This document shows positions 50,845-60,333 of a stretch of DNA of 64,000 bases, piece after piece. Position 1 is the first letter of the stretch. Each line of letters begins with the position of its first letter. Made by a program: the position numbers and the translations under genes. The stretch comes from Vibrio crassostreae. GTDB lineage: Bacteria; Pseudomonadota; Gammaproteobacteria; Enterobacterales; Vibrionaceae. Location: positions 1,736,001-1,800,000 of the forward strand of contig NZ_AP025476.1 of the NCBI RefSeq assembly GCF_024347415.1, in the 5' to 3' direction. The notes beneath the pieces were generated by a model. That model did no database searches and was not told the DNA's origin. It saw only the letters and a list, made by a program, of their open reading frames with translations.

Positions 50845-52065
50845 TTACATGTTCGTCGTCAGTTTTCCAGGCACTTGATCTTGCATCTGCTCAATCGTCG
50901 CTATAGACATTTGAACAGTTGAAAACCAATAAGGTCGGTGCTTAACGTTAAATAACTCACTATTCTCTAACGCTTCGAAAACAGAATACTTCCTACCTTG
51001 AGCCAAAGCTGCCCCATAAACCGTTCGCTCAAGTACAGGAGTGTCATTCACTTCCTCTAGAAGTGCCCTCTTTATGAACTGGTTTCCAGGGCTCCAATCT
51101 ATAAATTCAACGAGGTTTTTTAGTAGTTTAAGCTCTAACTGCTCGACCATCGCTTCGAGAAACTGTGTATTTGGCATCACCTCAGTACAAGCATAATATT
51201 CGTCATGTTTGTCACTTGCTTCACGATAACCAAGCATCGTTTTTACCAATGCGTCTTCAAACGTGGAAGAAAAGTGGTTACAAATTAGAAACAAAGGCAG
51301 AACTCGCAACACGCCAAGTAAAATTCCTACGTTTGGGTCTTTAACCGACGTTTCTTGAAGTCGAATTCGAGTCGCATTTGACGTCACGACCAAGTGCTGC
51401 CAAACCTTAGGTGTGATGTGTTTAATGTTGCCATCATTCCACTTGATCAGCTGTTGACTCATTAACAATGGGAACAATAAACGACAATTTTCAATACCTA
51501 TCTGTCGTGCTGCAATTTTTGGATCGAGAATCACCTTAGATTTCTTTCCATATTTATCTGCAAACTCTTGATTGGAAACAAACTCGATTAAACTTGAGCT
51601 CAATGGCCTACTTTTCGCGGATATTTCATGGAGTTTGGAAAAGTTTAAAGATGGCGAATACGCAACACTAGCGAATTGATTGTAATCGGGTAAGTCTGAA
51701 AACAACGAACTTATTAAGGTACCTTGAAGCTTCTCAAGCATTAGCGCAGAAGCGGCATTGCTGACATCATCGATAACGTATCGTAAGGTTTGTTGCTTCG
51801 CGTCGACTTTCTCGCGATGAGCATTGACTCTATCCTGCTCGCAGCGCAATAAAATACGTTGGTTGTGAGATATGCGGTCAGATTCATCAAATATGACGCT
51901 ATCACAATACCTATTTTCCAAACTTAGTAACGTGTCTACTGTAGATTGTGCGAGCTTATATTCAGGTGAGATTAACCATCGATTAAAGCGAGCTTCAACA
52001 TTGATTGAGACCTTCCTTGAGATCTCAACGACTTCAGGGGTATAACTTTTATTTGCTAACAACAA
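50845..52065 (-). CDS. HDOD-domain protein
   Basis: 406-aa cytoplasmic protein. The central region (about residues 100-310) resembles the HDOD domain, a catalytically inactive relative of HD phosphohydrolases used in signalling; DDVSNAASALMLEKLQGTLISSLFSDLPDYNQFA and ENCRLLFPLLMSQQLIKW fit the pattern. The N-terminal 100 residues are helical and unrecognised. The start is TTG with AGGA upstream; other starts are possible. The target is unknown. Confidence 0.75.
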   Translation of the reverse strand: MLLANKSYTPEVVEISRKVSINVEARFNRWLISPEYKLAQSTVDTLLSLENRYCDSVIFDESDRISHNQRILLRCEQDRVNAHREKVDAKQQTLRYVIDDVSNAASALMLEKLQGTLISSLFSDLPDYNQFASVAYSPSLNFSKLHEISAKSRPLSSSLIEFVSNQEFADKYGKKSKVILDPKIAARQIGIENCRLLFPLLMSQQLIKWNDGNIKHITPKVWQHLVVTSNATRIRLQETSVKDPNVGILLGVLRVLPLFLICNHFSSTFEDALVKTMLGYREASDKHDEYYACTEVMPNTQFLEAMVEQLELKLLKNLVEFIDWSPGNQFIKRALLEEVNDTPVLERTVYGAALAQGRKYSVFEALENSELFNVKHRPYWFSTVQMSIATIEQMQDQVPGKLTTNM

Positions 52066-52209
52066 CCGTGACTTTCCTTTGCCGTAAATGCTCTTGTATC
52101 GGCATATCCTGCCTTTATAACAAAACTAATATTAATAGAAATTAGAGATTGGTTCACGAAATTGTTTCAATAAAATTAAGGATATTTAGTTATAGTGCGT
52201 TGAGAGTGG

Positions 52210-52521
52210 CTAGTGTGTGATATGTAGCCGGATATACTTTTCTGGAAAGCTGTATTTGAACCTTTTCTTCGTCGGTAGATTTTTTGTTGCCTGCTTGCAA
52301 ACTTTACTATCTCCAGACGTTCTCACCTTTTTGATTCTTGCGTAACCTTTAGAGTGCTTCATCTCAATCATCAGATCGCAATAACCCTCGAAATCAACAT
52401 TACTCTTGTAGAGCCCTTTCATGACGGTGACTTTTATCTTTTTGGCTACAGGATTAACCAATGCATCGTCGGGAAAAGCGACTGGGGATAAAAAACATAA
52501 TAGTAATACTAGGTATCTCAT
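52210..52521 (-). CDS. Small secreted protein with a TolA C-terminal-like domain
   Basis: 103-aa protein with a signal peptide (about residues 1-17, MRYLVLLLCFLSPVAFP). The mature part has VDFEGYCDLMIEMKHSKGYARIKKVRTSGDSKVCKQATKNL. This matches the TonB/TolA C-terminal pattern of a Cys-bearing strand, basic hairpin, SGD and a second Cys, where the two Cys form a disulfide. Unlike TolA it has no membrane anchor or long helix. Role unknown. Nearby 52560-52626 is a short gap. Confidence 0.68.
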   Translation of the reverse strand: MRYLVLLLCFLSPVAFPDDALVNPVAKKIKVTVMKGLYKSNVDFEGYCDLMIEMKHSKGYARIKKVRTSGDSKVCKQATKNLPTKKRFKYSFPEKYIRLHITH

Positions 52522-52626
52522 ACTGCTCTCTCTTTGTTGAGGGTGAGAACAGTATGCGGAGATTTAAGAGAAATGAAGGATTAACTTAGTATGAAGATTG
52601 ACTAGCTAGCGCGTAACTCTCAACGA

Positions 52627-52935
52627 TTACGCTTTCTTTGAGCCTTTAGACTTAAAACCATTATGCGGGAACACGTTACGAATACGTTGCTGTACGTTTT
52701 TAGGCACATCTTTAGTGAACTTGAGATTGTAGCCAGAACGTTTTGCATACACTTTTAGCTCACCTTTAAAGGTATTGTTATGACCAATCTCTTGAAGGTT
52801 ATGCTTAAAGCTCGGTGGAAGATGCCCTTTAACTTGTTCGATCGCCCCGTCACTAAATTTAATTTTCAACACCGGTCGATCGACTGCTACTAACCAAAAA
52901 ACTAATACCGCACCGATTAAGATTACGTACATCAT
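52627..52935 (-). CDS. DUF3634 membrane-anchored protein
   Basis: 102-aa protein with one N-terminal helix (about residues 2-20, MYVILIGAVLVFWLVAV) and a basic cytoplasmic or periplasmic domain with LKIKFSDGAIEQVKGHLPPSFKHNLQEIG, which I recognise as DUF3634, common in Vibrio beside matP. It ends in a lysine-rich tail. Role unknown. It lies 23 bases after matP in the same direction, so the two are probably cotranscribed. Confidence 0.82.
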   Translation of the reverse strand: MMYVILIGAVLVFWLVAVDRPVLKIKFSDGAIEQVKGHLPPSFKHNLQEIGHNNTFKGELKVYAKRSGYNLKFTKDVPKNVQQRIRNVFPHNGFKSKGSKKA

Positions 52936-52958
52936 AATGTCACCACTACTGTTGATGG

Positions 52959-53414
52959 TTATTTATCGTCAGAAAGGAGTTTGCTTAAGTCTTCTTTAAG
53001 GCTAGTCACCGTCTTGCTGGCCTGTTCACTACGAGACGCTTCGCTAACCAAATACTCGATGGCGTCGGAAAGCGTACAACCTAGCTCGTTCGCTCGTTGA
53101 GATAGTTTTTCCCATACACGATAATCAAGGTCGATTGATTTCTTCTTGGTGTGAACTTGTTCAGCATTGAAGTGGCGCTTTCGCTTAGCTCTGATCGCTT
53201 GTTTAAGCTTGTTATCGAGCTCAGGAGACATGTTGTTAGAGATCCACTCAAGAACACCCGTAGGCTGGTGTTCCAGCTTCAATAAGGCTTGAACAGCAAC
53301 ATCAGCTTCACTTGAATCAATATGGCAAGTGATCGATTCACCTTCTTTCCATTTTTTGACCAGATAGTTCCATTTCCAACCACATTCCAAGTTTTCAAGT
53401 TGCTGATATTTCAT
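52959..53414 (-). CDS. matP: Macrodomain Ter organiser MatP
   Basis: 151-aa DNA-binding protein that compacts the terminus by binding matS sites. N-terminal MKYQQLENLECGWKWNYLVKKWKEGE and the four-helix region, then the ribbon-helix-helix strand KKSIDLDYRVWEKLSQRANELGCTLSDAIEYLV at about residues 90-122, and a C-terminal coiled coil that bridges dimers or contacts the divisome. Its position 15 kb from dif agrees with a terminus location. A one-mismatch matS lies 25 bases upstream. Confidence 0.96.
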   Translation of the reverse strand: MKYQQLENLECGWKWNYLVKKWKEGESITCHIDSSEADVAVQALLKLEHQPTGVLEWISNNMSPELDNKLKQAIRAKRKRHFNAEQVHTKKKSIDLDYRVWEKLSQRANELGCTLSDAIEYLVSEASRSEQASKTVTSLKEDLSKLLSDDK

Positions 53415-53438
53415 GTCTAATCTCGAGAGTTAATCCTA

Positions 53439-53451
53439 GTGACAGCGTAAC
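53439..53451. promoter_or_regulatory. Near-match matS upstream of matP
   Basis: GTGACAGCGTAAC differs at one position from GTGAC-RNY-GTCAC and lies in the matP leader, so it could allow autoregulation. The claim rests on one site. Confidence 0.45.
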
Positions 53452-53603
53452 CCAAAATGGGCTGTTTAACAATTATTGTCTTGAAAGAATAGACCAAGAT
53501 CATACTTATATTAGCTTAGTGATTAGTAACTACCACATAGAGCTACAAGCGAGATCGGTTTTTCTATATACTCCCTACCTCATTATCATAATCAGAAACT
53601 TAA

Positions 53604-55256
53604 ATGACTCAAGTAGATTGGCGACATGTTACGCCTCAGTACGACGAATATAGCGCTCAATTAGAGCAATTCCCTGACATCTCGCCTTTCCCGTTTTCAG
53701 ATATTCAACATAGATTCAAAGATGCGCTAACCCGCTTTGTCCGTTTGTCTAACCTTTCGCGTGTTTTACTTGTAAACGCTCCGGACAATTCGATCTATCG
53801 TCAAATGATTGTTGAATCTCTAGTCACTGCTTTAGATGATCACACTCTACCGGTTATAAAAACTGAATCTTTAAATGCTGCCTCTCTTTTTGACCAAGTT
53901 CAATCGAAAGACGGTAAGGTTGTTGCGACAAAACCTGGCCTCCTGGCTAGAGCAAACAACGGTTATCTGATCGTTTCAGCAAACTTGATCTTAGCAAACC
54001 CAGGAAGCTGGTTACTGCTTAAATCTGCGCTGCTTGGTGAAGCCGTAGAGCCTATCAGCAGTAATCCTGAGCACTTGAACCAATCTCCAACTTTGCCTCT
54101 TACCTACAACATTAAGTTGATTGTGGTTGGTGATAGAGCTCAATTAGGTGACCTTGATTATCTAGACAGCGATATTCAAACCGGTTTTTGCCTATTTAGC
54201 GAAATTGAGCAAGATATCAAGATCTCTGAAGAGAGTTTGACTCAATATCTTGGTTACCTTAAGTGGCTTCAACTACGCTATGAACTGCCAACCATCACGC
54301 AACAAGCGTTGACGGGCATTCTTACTGCCGGAGCAAGAGAGACTGAAGATCAAAGCTATACTCCATTATGCCCTATTTGGCACAATGCGTTATTGAACGA
54401 AGCTTTGATTGAAGCTAACAATGGTGAGATTGATATTCACCATATCCAACAAGCTCAACAACACAAATACAACCGAGAGTCGTACCTACCAGAACGCGCT
54501 CTTGATGATATTCGAGATGGCCAAGTCATTATTGAAACTGAAGGTGAACAAGTTGGTCAGGTTAATGGCCTAACAGTCATCGACGTTCCAGGGCACCCGA
54601 TATCGTATGGTGAACCTGCACGAATTTCCTGTGTTATTCACTTTGGTGATGGTGATATTGCCGATGTTGAGCGCAAAGCCGAACTTGGTGGTAATCTTCA
54701 TGCAAAAGGTATGATGATCATGCAAGCATTTGTGAGCAGCGCACTCAACCTTGAAGATCCGCTACCTTATGCCGCTTCTGTGGTATTTGAGCAATCGTAT
54801 TGCGAAGTAGATGGCGATAGTGCTTCTCTTGCAGAGCTTTGCTCTTTGGTGAGTGCTTTGTCTGAATACCCTATCAATCAACAAATTGCGGTTACTGGTG
54901 CAGTGGACCAATTTGGTCGTGTACAAGCGGTTGGTGGGCTAAACGAGAAAATCGAAGGCTTTTACCATGTGTGTAAGCACAATGGCTTAACTGGCGAACA
55001 AGGTGTGATCCTTCCAAGATCGAATTTAAGGCACCTCGCACTGAAGCCAGACCTTATTGAAAGCATTAAGAATGAAGAATTCCATATTTGGTCAGTGTCT
55101 AATGTAGATGAAGCAATTCCTCTCATTATGAACAAACCATTTAGAGACGATGAACAAGAAAGCGTTCTGAGCAAAATTGCGGAACGTATTGAAAACTTTG
55201 AAAGACATGAGCACCCTATTGGAATCGTTGGACGCATTAAAAACTGGTTTGTCTAG
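53604..55256 (+). CDS. lonH: Lon-like ATP-independent protease YcbZ/LonH
   Basis: 550-aa cytoplasmic protein of the Lon S16 family lacking a classical AAA Walker A. The N-terminal part (about 1-280) is a degenerate ATPase-like region. The protease domain is at about 320-530 with the catalytic Ser in EVDGDSASLAELC and Lys in GGLNEKIEGFYHVC. The order matP-lonH-fabA is conserved in gammaproteobacteria. It diverges from matP and is followed by fabA after a 70-base gap. Confidence 0.93.
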   Translation: MTQVDWRHVTPQYDEYSAQLEQFPDISPFPFSDIQHRFKDALTRFVRLSNLSRVLLVNAPDNSIYRQMIVESLVTALDDHTLPVIKTESLNAASLFDQVQSKDGKVVATKPGLLARANNGYLIVSANLILANPGSWLLLKSALLGEAVEPISSNPEHLNQSPTLPLTYNIKLIVVGDRAQLGDLDYLDSDIQTGFCLFSEIEQDIKISEESLTQYLGYLKWLQLRYELPTITQQALTGILTAGARETEDQSYTPLCPIWHNALLNEALIEANNGEIDIHHIQQAQQHKYNRESYLPERALDDIRDGQVIIETEGEQVGQVNGLTVIDVPGHPISYGEPARISCVIHFGDGDIADVERKAELGGNLHAKGMMIMQAFVSSALNLEDPLPYAASVVFEQSYCEVDGDSASLAELCSLVSALSEYPINQQIAVTGAVDQFGRVQAVGGLNEKIEGFYHVCKHNGLTGEQGVILPRSNLRHLALKPDLIESIKNEEFHIWSVSNVDEAIPLIMNKPFRDDEQESVLSKIAERIENFERHEHPIGIVGRIKNWFV

Positions 55257-55326
55257 TACTGATCGGACTTGTTTAGCGTACACCTGTTCACTAATATGCA
55301 CCTATCAAAAATCGGAGTAATTGATA

Positions 55327-55842
55327 ATGCAAAACAAACGTGATTCTTACACTCGCGAAGAGCTTCTAGCATCAAGCCAAGGCGAACTATGGCCACAAGG
55401 TCCTCAACTACCAGCACCGAACATGCTAATGATGGATCGCATCACTAAGATGTCAGAAACTGAAGGTGATTACGGTAAAGGTTTAGTTCTTGCTGAGCTG
55501 GATATTACTCCTGACCTATGGTTCTTCGATTGTCACTTCCCAGGTGACCCTGTAATGCCGGGTTGTCTAGGCCTTGACGCAATGTGGCAGCTTGTTGGCT
55601 TCTACCTTGGTTGGGTTGGCGGCGAAGGTAAAGGTCGAGCTCTAGGTGTTGGCGAAGTGAAATTCACTGGTCAAATTCTGCCAACAGCGAAAAAAGTAAC
55701 TTACGAGATCCACATGAAGCGTGTTGTTAACCGTCGCCTAGTTATGGGCCTTGCGGATGGTCGCGTACTTGTTGATGGTAAAGAGATCTACGTTGCTAAA
55801 GATTTGAAAGTTGGCCTTTTCCAAGATACGTCAGCATTCTAA
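55327..55842 (+). CDS. fabA: 3-hydroxydecanoyl-ACP dehydratase/isomerase FabA
   Basis: 171-aa cytoplasmic enzyme that introduces the double bond in unsaturated fatty acid synthesis. Catalytic His in [23 protein letters not shown] (about residues 70-92), with the conserved GEVKFTGQI and ALGVGEV segments. The start at 55327 follows GGAG; TTG at 55321 is in frame but unlikely. Terminator at 55864. Confidence 0.97.
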   Translation: MQNKRDSYTREELLASSQGELWPQGPQLPAPNMLMMDRITKMSETEGDYGKGLVLAELDITPDLWFFDCHFPGDPVMPGCLGLDAMWQLVGFYLGWVGGEGKGRALGVGEVKFTGQILPTAKKVTYEIHMKRVVNRRLVMGLADGRVLVDGKEIYVAKDLKVGLFQDTSAF

Positions 55843-55863
55843 TCTAATAGTTAGATTTTTAGT

Positions 55864-55890
55864 AAAGCAGCCCATGGCTGCTTTATTTTC
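55864..55890 (+). terminator. Terminator after fabA
   Basis: Stem AAAGCAGCC / GGCTGCTTT, loop CAT, followed by ATTTTC. Confidence 0.85.
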
Positions 55891-56033
55891 ATTTCAATAA
55901 ATTTAGTTATAGTGCATTAAAATATCCCGTATTAAGCTTGAAACAGGATAAATCCACCAGCGATACGCTTATGATAGCGAAACTAGAATGCTACATAGCT
56001 CTAGGAGTCTTTGTGTTGTTCTGAAACTAACAA

Positions 56034-56069
56034 GGCTCCAGCCGTTGTAATCAACAGACAATGGAGCCC
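56034..56069 (-). terminator. Possible terminator after rmf
   Basis: GGCTCCA / TGGAGCC arms around a long loop on the minus strand, with TTGTTAGTTT following. Modest, no long T-run. Confidence 0.5.
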
Positions 56070-56094
56070 TGACCTTGAATTCTTTACGCCCTAT

Positions 56095-56268
56095 CTACTT
56101 ATAGAGACCTGATTGCTTATCATCTTTGGCATCACGCCAACCACCTAACCAATAAGACCGAGAGTCCATTTGGCTATATGGGCAAGCTTCTTGCGACCTA
56201 CCATTTAAACCAGCTTTGTAGCCTTGAGATTGTGCTCGTTCTAGTCGATCACGCTTTTGTCTCTTCAT
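56095..56268 (-). CDS. rmf: Ribosome modulation factor Rmf
   Basis: 57-aa basic protein that dimerises 70S ribosomes into inactive 100S particles in stationary phase. MKRQKRDRLERAQSQGYKAGLNGRSQEACPY and WLGGWRDA are family signatures. ATG at 56268 with AGGA about 9 bases upstream is preferred to 56295, which would add nine residues not found in the family. Confidence 0.96.
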   Translation of the reverse strand: MKRQKRDRLERAQSQGYKAGLNGRSQEACPYSQMDSRSYWLGGWRDAKDDKQSGLYK

Positions 56269-56381
56269 AGTGCAGTCCTCATACGGGTGTTCCATTTACT
56301 AACATACAATGATTACAACTTTGCGGAGTTTTTGTGACTCCAACTTTAAGAATCGATCAGATTTTCACTTTTCTCAAGGCG

Positions 56382-56416
56382 AAAAAAAGCCCGAGTTCAG
56401 AATTGTGAACTCGGGC
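56382..56416 (-). terminator. Terminator after the DUF3466 gene
   Basis: Stem GCCCGAGTTCA / TGAACTCGGGC with a 6-base loop; minus strand continues with TTTTTTT. Confidence 0.92.
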
Positions 56417-56428
56417 CCAAGAGATAAA

Positions 56429-58144
56429 TTATTTAAATTTTCTGCGGAACCCTAACAGACCAAGCACAGTCAAAGTTAACCAACCTAGGCTACCACCTTG
56501 ACGATCAACTTTCTCTGAGTCGGCACTACGAGTTTGGATATCAGCTTTAGTTGCACCGGCAATTGGTACAAGCTTAACTGCAACAACCTCTTCTACCGCG
56601 TTAGATGACGCGCCACCACAGTATGAGTTGTGAGACGTTGTGTCATACGGTTGAGTCGTTCCTCCAACTGTACATTTGATAGCAGTAGCAGAGATCACAC
56701 CAGCATCGTTAATGTCAGTAGCATCAATAATTCGGAACTTGTTGTTCTCTCCGGAAACATTACCATCATTTGTTAGATCATCTAACCACCAAGCCTGACC
56801 GTTAAAGATGTCTACACGACGAGCTTCAGTTGATGAAGACACGTTATAAGGATATATAAAGCCTCTGTGTCTTCTTTCACTACCATCAACCTCACGAGTG
56901 GTTTCTGCATCTATTTGGCCAACAAACTCATTAAAGTTGTTAACTGCTTTAGCTTCACCGCTCGAACCACCAAAGAAGATACCACCAGACAAGTACGTTG
57001 CTGTTGGGTTTTTGGCATCGGTTACAACGAAAGGCTTATTACCTGCACTACCACTCTCTGGTACATAACCATTACGCTTAGAATAACCAACAGCGAACAA
57101 ATTATCGTTGATGTCAGTCGCTACAGAGTTACTGTATCTAGCATCGTCGTTAGACGAGCCTGACTTAACCTCTGCACCGCTAATCTGTGTAGTCGTCCAT
57201 GTTGCACCAGTAAGATCTAATGAGTCACTCACAAAAACACTGGCGTTCATGTCTTGTAGGTCACCATTACCATCTGCAGTATTATAGCCAACACCGTAAA
57301 AACCAGAACCTGATTCAACGATTGAACGCATACTGCCTTGAGCAAAGTAATCACCTTGTTTAGCGTCACCGCTGCGAATCCAATCGATTTCTTTGGTCGT
57401 AGTACCGTCCCAGATCGCCGCTTTAGAAGCATAGGCCTTATCTGGTTCTGATGTATCAGTCGGAACAAACTCTTCAGAGACACTACCTACATTGTAAACT
57501 TTGCCGTTACTCGCTTTTATCGCACGCCACGCACGAGTTTCCGAAGTACCATCTGGAGCAACGGAGTCGGTGTGAAGCGCATTATTACGGATACCACCTT
57601 CAGATTTTACCCCCAAAGGTTCAACTTCTGTCGCAGATTTGGCATACAGTGAGTTAATGACAGTATTTCGACTCGTAAATGTATCACCACCTTCTACAAA
57701 TGCTTTTGCATTGACGTAAGTAAGGTCATTTCTTTCCTTGCTCCAAGTATCATTCCAACGGTTTTGCGCCCAGCTTTCACATGTAGAATATCTTAGCTCT
57801 CGGTAGCAATAGTTTTCGAAATCATCGAACTCTTGGATGTATTGGAACGGAGCGTCCATAGCGAAAGGCACTTCTTCACGATAACTTACCGCTTCAAGAG
57901 TATCGCGAGTTTCACCAGCCAGTTTAAAGTCGCCACATGCAACACTACCAACAGTGCCGGTAGTAAAACAACTTTCTGTTCCGGTTACTGTTGCAGGTTG
58001 AATTGCTACACCAAAGGTCTCTGAAGCACCCGTAATTGAGCTAGGAGTGGCAACTTCTACTACTTGATAGAGCGCAGCATTCGCATTAGTTGCAGCAAAA
58101 ACTAATGCTGCAACTGTTGTTAATTTAAATTTAGTACAAGTCAT
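56429..58144 (-). CDS. Secreted DUF3466 protein with GlyGly-CTERM anchor
   Basis: 571-aa envelope protein. Signal peptide MTCTKFKLTTVAALVFAATNANA (residues 1-23), then a large region of repeated Asn/Asp-rich segments (VGYNTADGNG, INDAGVISATA, VNNFNEFVGQI) typical of DUF3466. The C-terminus GGSLGWLTLTVLGLLGFRRKF is a GlyGly-CTERM sorting signal: a helix followed by basic residues, processed by rhombosortase in type II secretion pathways. The protein is probably surface-exposed or secreted. It lies 9 bases after uup, so could share a transcript. Confidence 0.9.
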   Translation of the reverse strand: MTCTKFKLTTVAALVFAATNANAALYQVVEVATPSSITGASETFGVAIQPATVTGTESCFTTGTVGSVACGDFKLAGETRDTLEAVSYREEVPFAMDAPFQYIQEFDDFENYCYRELRYSTCESWAQNRWNDTWSKERNDLTYVNAKAFVEGGDTFTSRNTVINSLYAKSATEVEPLGVKSEGGIRNNALHTDSVAPDGTSETRAWRAIKASNGKVYNVGSVSEEFVPTDTSEPDKAYASKAAIWDGTTTKEIDWIRSGDAKQGDYFAQGSMRSIVESGSGFYGVGYNTADGNGDLQDMNASVFVSDSLDLTGATWTTTQISGAEVKSGSSNDDARYSNSVATDINDNLFAVGYSKRNGYVPESGSAGNKPFVVTDAKNPTATYLSGGIFFGGSSGEAKAVNNFNEFVGQIDAETTREVDGSERRHRGFIYPYNVSSSTEARRVDIFNGQAWWLDDLTNDGNVSGENNKFRIIDATDINDAGVISATAIKCTVGGTTQPYDTTSHNSYCGGASSNAVEEVVAVKLVPIAGATKADIQTRSADSEKVDRQGGSLGWLTLTVLGLLGFRRKFK

Positions 58145-58153
58145 TATTACTTC

Positions 58154-60070
58154 TTAACTTTCCTGTTGTAGTGCCTCGAGCTCTTCCCAGCGCTCAAAAG
58201 CAACTTCAAGCTCCTGCTCTGCTGCAGATAGCTTATCTAATACTGGTTGTGTCTGCTCTACAGATTTTGAAAAGAAGCTTGGATCGTTGACTTCTTCCTG
58301 AAGAGTTTCAATTTGAGTTTCCAATTCTTCTAAACGCATTGGTAGCGCTTCTAGTTCTCGTTGTAGCTTATACGATAACTTCTTAGGTTTAGCTTTAACT
58401 GGCGCAGTTTTGGGAGTTTCCTCAACTACTTTCTCAGGCTTTGATGGCTTTTCAACCTGTCGGTACTCTAATGCTTGTTTTCTTTGCTGCTGAGCATCGT
58501 GGTAACCACCAACAAATTCTTCAATAACGCCATTACCTTCAAAGATCCAACTTGTCATAACCGTGTTATCAACAAACTGACGATCGTGGCTCACTAAAAG
58601 AAGCGTACCCTGATAGTTGGCAAGCAAATCTTCTAAAAGTTCCAAAGTTTCGATATCTAGATCGTTGGTTGGCTCATCGAGAATCAATAAGTTGTTCGAC
58701 TTAAGGAAGATACGAGCTAGTAACAGACGGTTTTTCTCACCACCAGATAGTGCTTTAACAGGAGTACGAGCACGTTTTGGAGAGAATAAGAAATCTTGTA
58801 AGTAGCTTAGTGCATGACGCTCACGGCCACCTACAGTGACTTCTTGCTTACCATCCGCTAAGTTATCGATTACAGACTTCTCAGGATCTAGAATTTCACG
58901 ATATTGGTCAAAGTAAGCGACTTCAAGCTTAGTACCGCAATGTAGACGACCTGAATCTGGCTTAAGTTGATCAAGCAGCAGTTTAAGTACCGTACTCTTA
59001 CCACAGCCATTCGGGCCAATTAGAGCGATACGATCACCACGCATGATATTGAAGCTGAAGTCTTTAACAATCTCTTTGCCTTCGAAGCCAAAGTTAATGT
59101 TTTCAGCTTCAAATACAATCTTGCCTGAACGCTGGCCATCGTCGATTTGGATAACGGCTTTGCCCTGCACTTCTCGACGGTTTAAACGCTCTTCACGTAG
59201 CTTCTTAAGCGCACGCACACGGCCTTCGTTACGAGTACGACGAGCTTTAATGCCTTGACGAATCCAAACTTCCTCTTGAGCAAGCTTCTTATCAAATTCA
59301 GCGTTTTGCATTTCTTCTACACGAAGCGCTTCTTCTTTCTCAACAAGATAGTTTTCGTAATCACCCGGGAAAGAGCTCAATTTACCGCGATCAAGATCGA
59401 CAATACGTGTTGCCATCGATTTAATGAACGCACGGTCATGCGAGATAAAGATGATTGAACCGCGGAAGTCTTTCAGGAAACCCTCTAACCATTCAATGGT
59501 CGCAACATCTAAGTGGTTAGTCGGTTCGTCAAGTAGAAGCACGTCAGGGTCACATACAAGCGCACGAGCAAGTGCTGCTTTACGTTGCCAACCACCAGAC
59601 AAATCCGTCAGTTTGGTTTCTGCAGTTAGCTTAAGCGCCGCCAATACGTTGCTTACGCGATCTTCAAAGCGCCATGCATTCGCATGATCCAATTGCTCTT
59701 GAACACGAGTAAGACGATTTAGGTTCTTTTCACTAGGGTCAGTACCGATGAGATCCAGAAGATCATGATAGATCTTCAGCTGTTCACCGATTTCAGCTAG
59801 GCCACCAGCAACGTAATCATAAACGGAACCTTGCTCATTGCGCGGTGGATCTTGCTCAAGGCGCGACACAACCACATCTTGTGTGATTTGCATCTTGCCG
59901 TCGTCCATGATGATGTTCCCAGACAGGATTTTCATCAACGTAGACTTACCAGCGCCATTGCGCCCTACTAAACACACACGTTCGTTTTCTTGCAGTGCGA
60001 AGTCCGCACGATCTAATAATGGGTGATCGCCAAACGCTAATTGCCCATTATGAATTGTAAGTAATGCCAT
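58154..60070 (-). CDS. uup: ABC-F ATPase Uup
   Basis: 638-aa soluble ABC-F protein with two ATPase domains. First Walker A GRNGAGKSTLMKI (about residues 35-47) with LLDEPTNHLD; second GPNGCGKSTVLKL with signature SGGEKNRLLLARI and ILDEPTNDLD. A C-terminal coiled coil (about 560-638) identifies Uup rather than EttA or YbiT; it binds DNA in E. coli. Uup affects precise transposon excision and ribosome function. The start overlaps the upstream glutaredoxin gene by 23 bases. Confidence 0.95.
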   Translation of the reverse strand: MALLTIHNGQLAFGDHPLLDRADFALQENERVCLVGRNGAGKSTLMKILSGNIIMDDGKMQITQDVVVSRLEQDPPRNEQGSVYDYVAGGLAEIGEQLKIYHDLLDLIGTDPSEKNLNRLTRVQEQLDHANAWRFEDRVSNVLAALKLTAETKLTDLSGGWQRKAALARALVCDPDVLLLDEPTNHLDVATIEWLEGFLKDFRGSIIFISHDRAFIKSMATRIVDLDRGKLSSFPGDYENYLVEKEEALRVEEMQNAEFDKKLAQEEVWIRQGIKARRTRNEGRVRALKKLREERLNRREVQGKAVIQIDDGQRSGKIVFEAENINFGFEGKEIVKDFSFNIMRGDRIALIGPNGCGKSTVLKLLLDQLKPDSGRLHCGTKLEVAYFDQYREILDPEKSVIDNLADGKQEVTVGGRERHALSYLQDFLFSPKRARTPVKALSGGEKNRLLLARIFLKSNNLLILDEPTNDLDIETLELLEDLLANYQGTLLLVSHDRQFVDNTVMTSWIFEGNGVIEEFVGGYHDAQQQRKQALEYRQVEKPSKPEKVVEETPKTAPVKAKPKKLSYKLQRELEALPMRLEELETQIETLQEEVNDPSFFSKSVEQTQPVLDKLSAAEQELEVAFERWEELEALQQES

Positions 60071-60308
60071 TCTTCTTTAACCAATCATTAAGTTCTAACA
60101 AGCCAAATGGCCAGTTAAGCTCTGAGCTTTGAGAAAGATCAGAGCTTTCAAATTTGAGCACCGGAATAGTGACCCCGTAACGGGAAAAGAGCTCATCATC
60201 GAATGCAATGTCGACAACGTTGACGTGATGGCTAATGTTTAACTGTTCCGTGAGTTGGAATGCCATCTCACATAGATGGCACCCTTCTGTACTGTAGAGA
60301 GTCAGCAC
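60048..60308 (-). CDS. Glutaredoxin-like protein
   Basis: 86-aa thioredoxin-fold protein. MLTLYSTEGCHLCEMA contains the CxxC pair (CHLC at about residues 10-13), and VTIPVLKF holds the cis-proline. It belongs to the glutaredoxin family protein group (DUF836-like) found between rlmKL and uup in many gammaproteobacteria. Redox partner unknown. Overlaps uup and follows rlmKL by 25 bases. Confidence 0.88.
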   Translation of the reverse strand: MLTLYSTEGCHLCEMAFQLTEQLNISHHVNVVDIAFDDELFSRYGVTIPVLKFESSDLSQSSELNWPFGLLELNDWLKKNGITYNS

Positions 60309-60333
60309 TATATATCCTTATACAATCTCTTAA

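Noticed and set aside
60169..60181. matS-like sequence GTGACCCCGTAAC, and a similar one near 61339
   Set aside because: Two mismatches to the consensus each; such matches are expected by chance in 64 kb.
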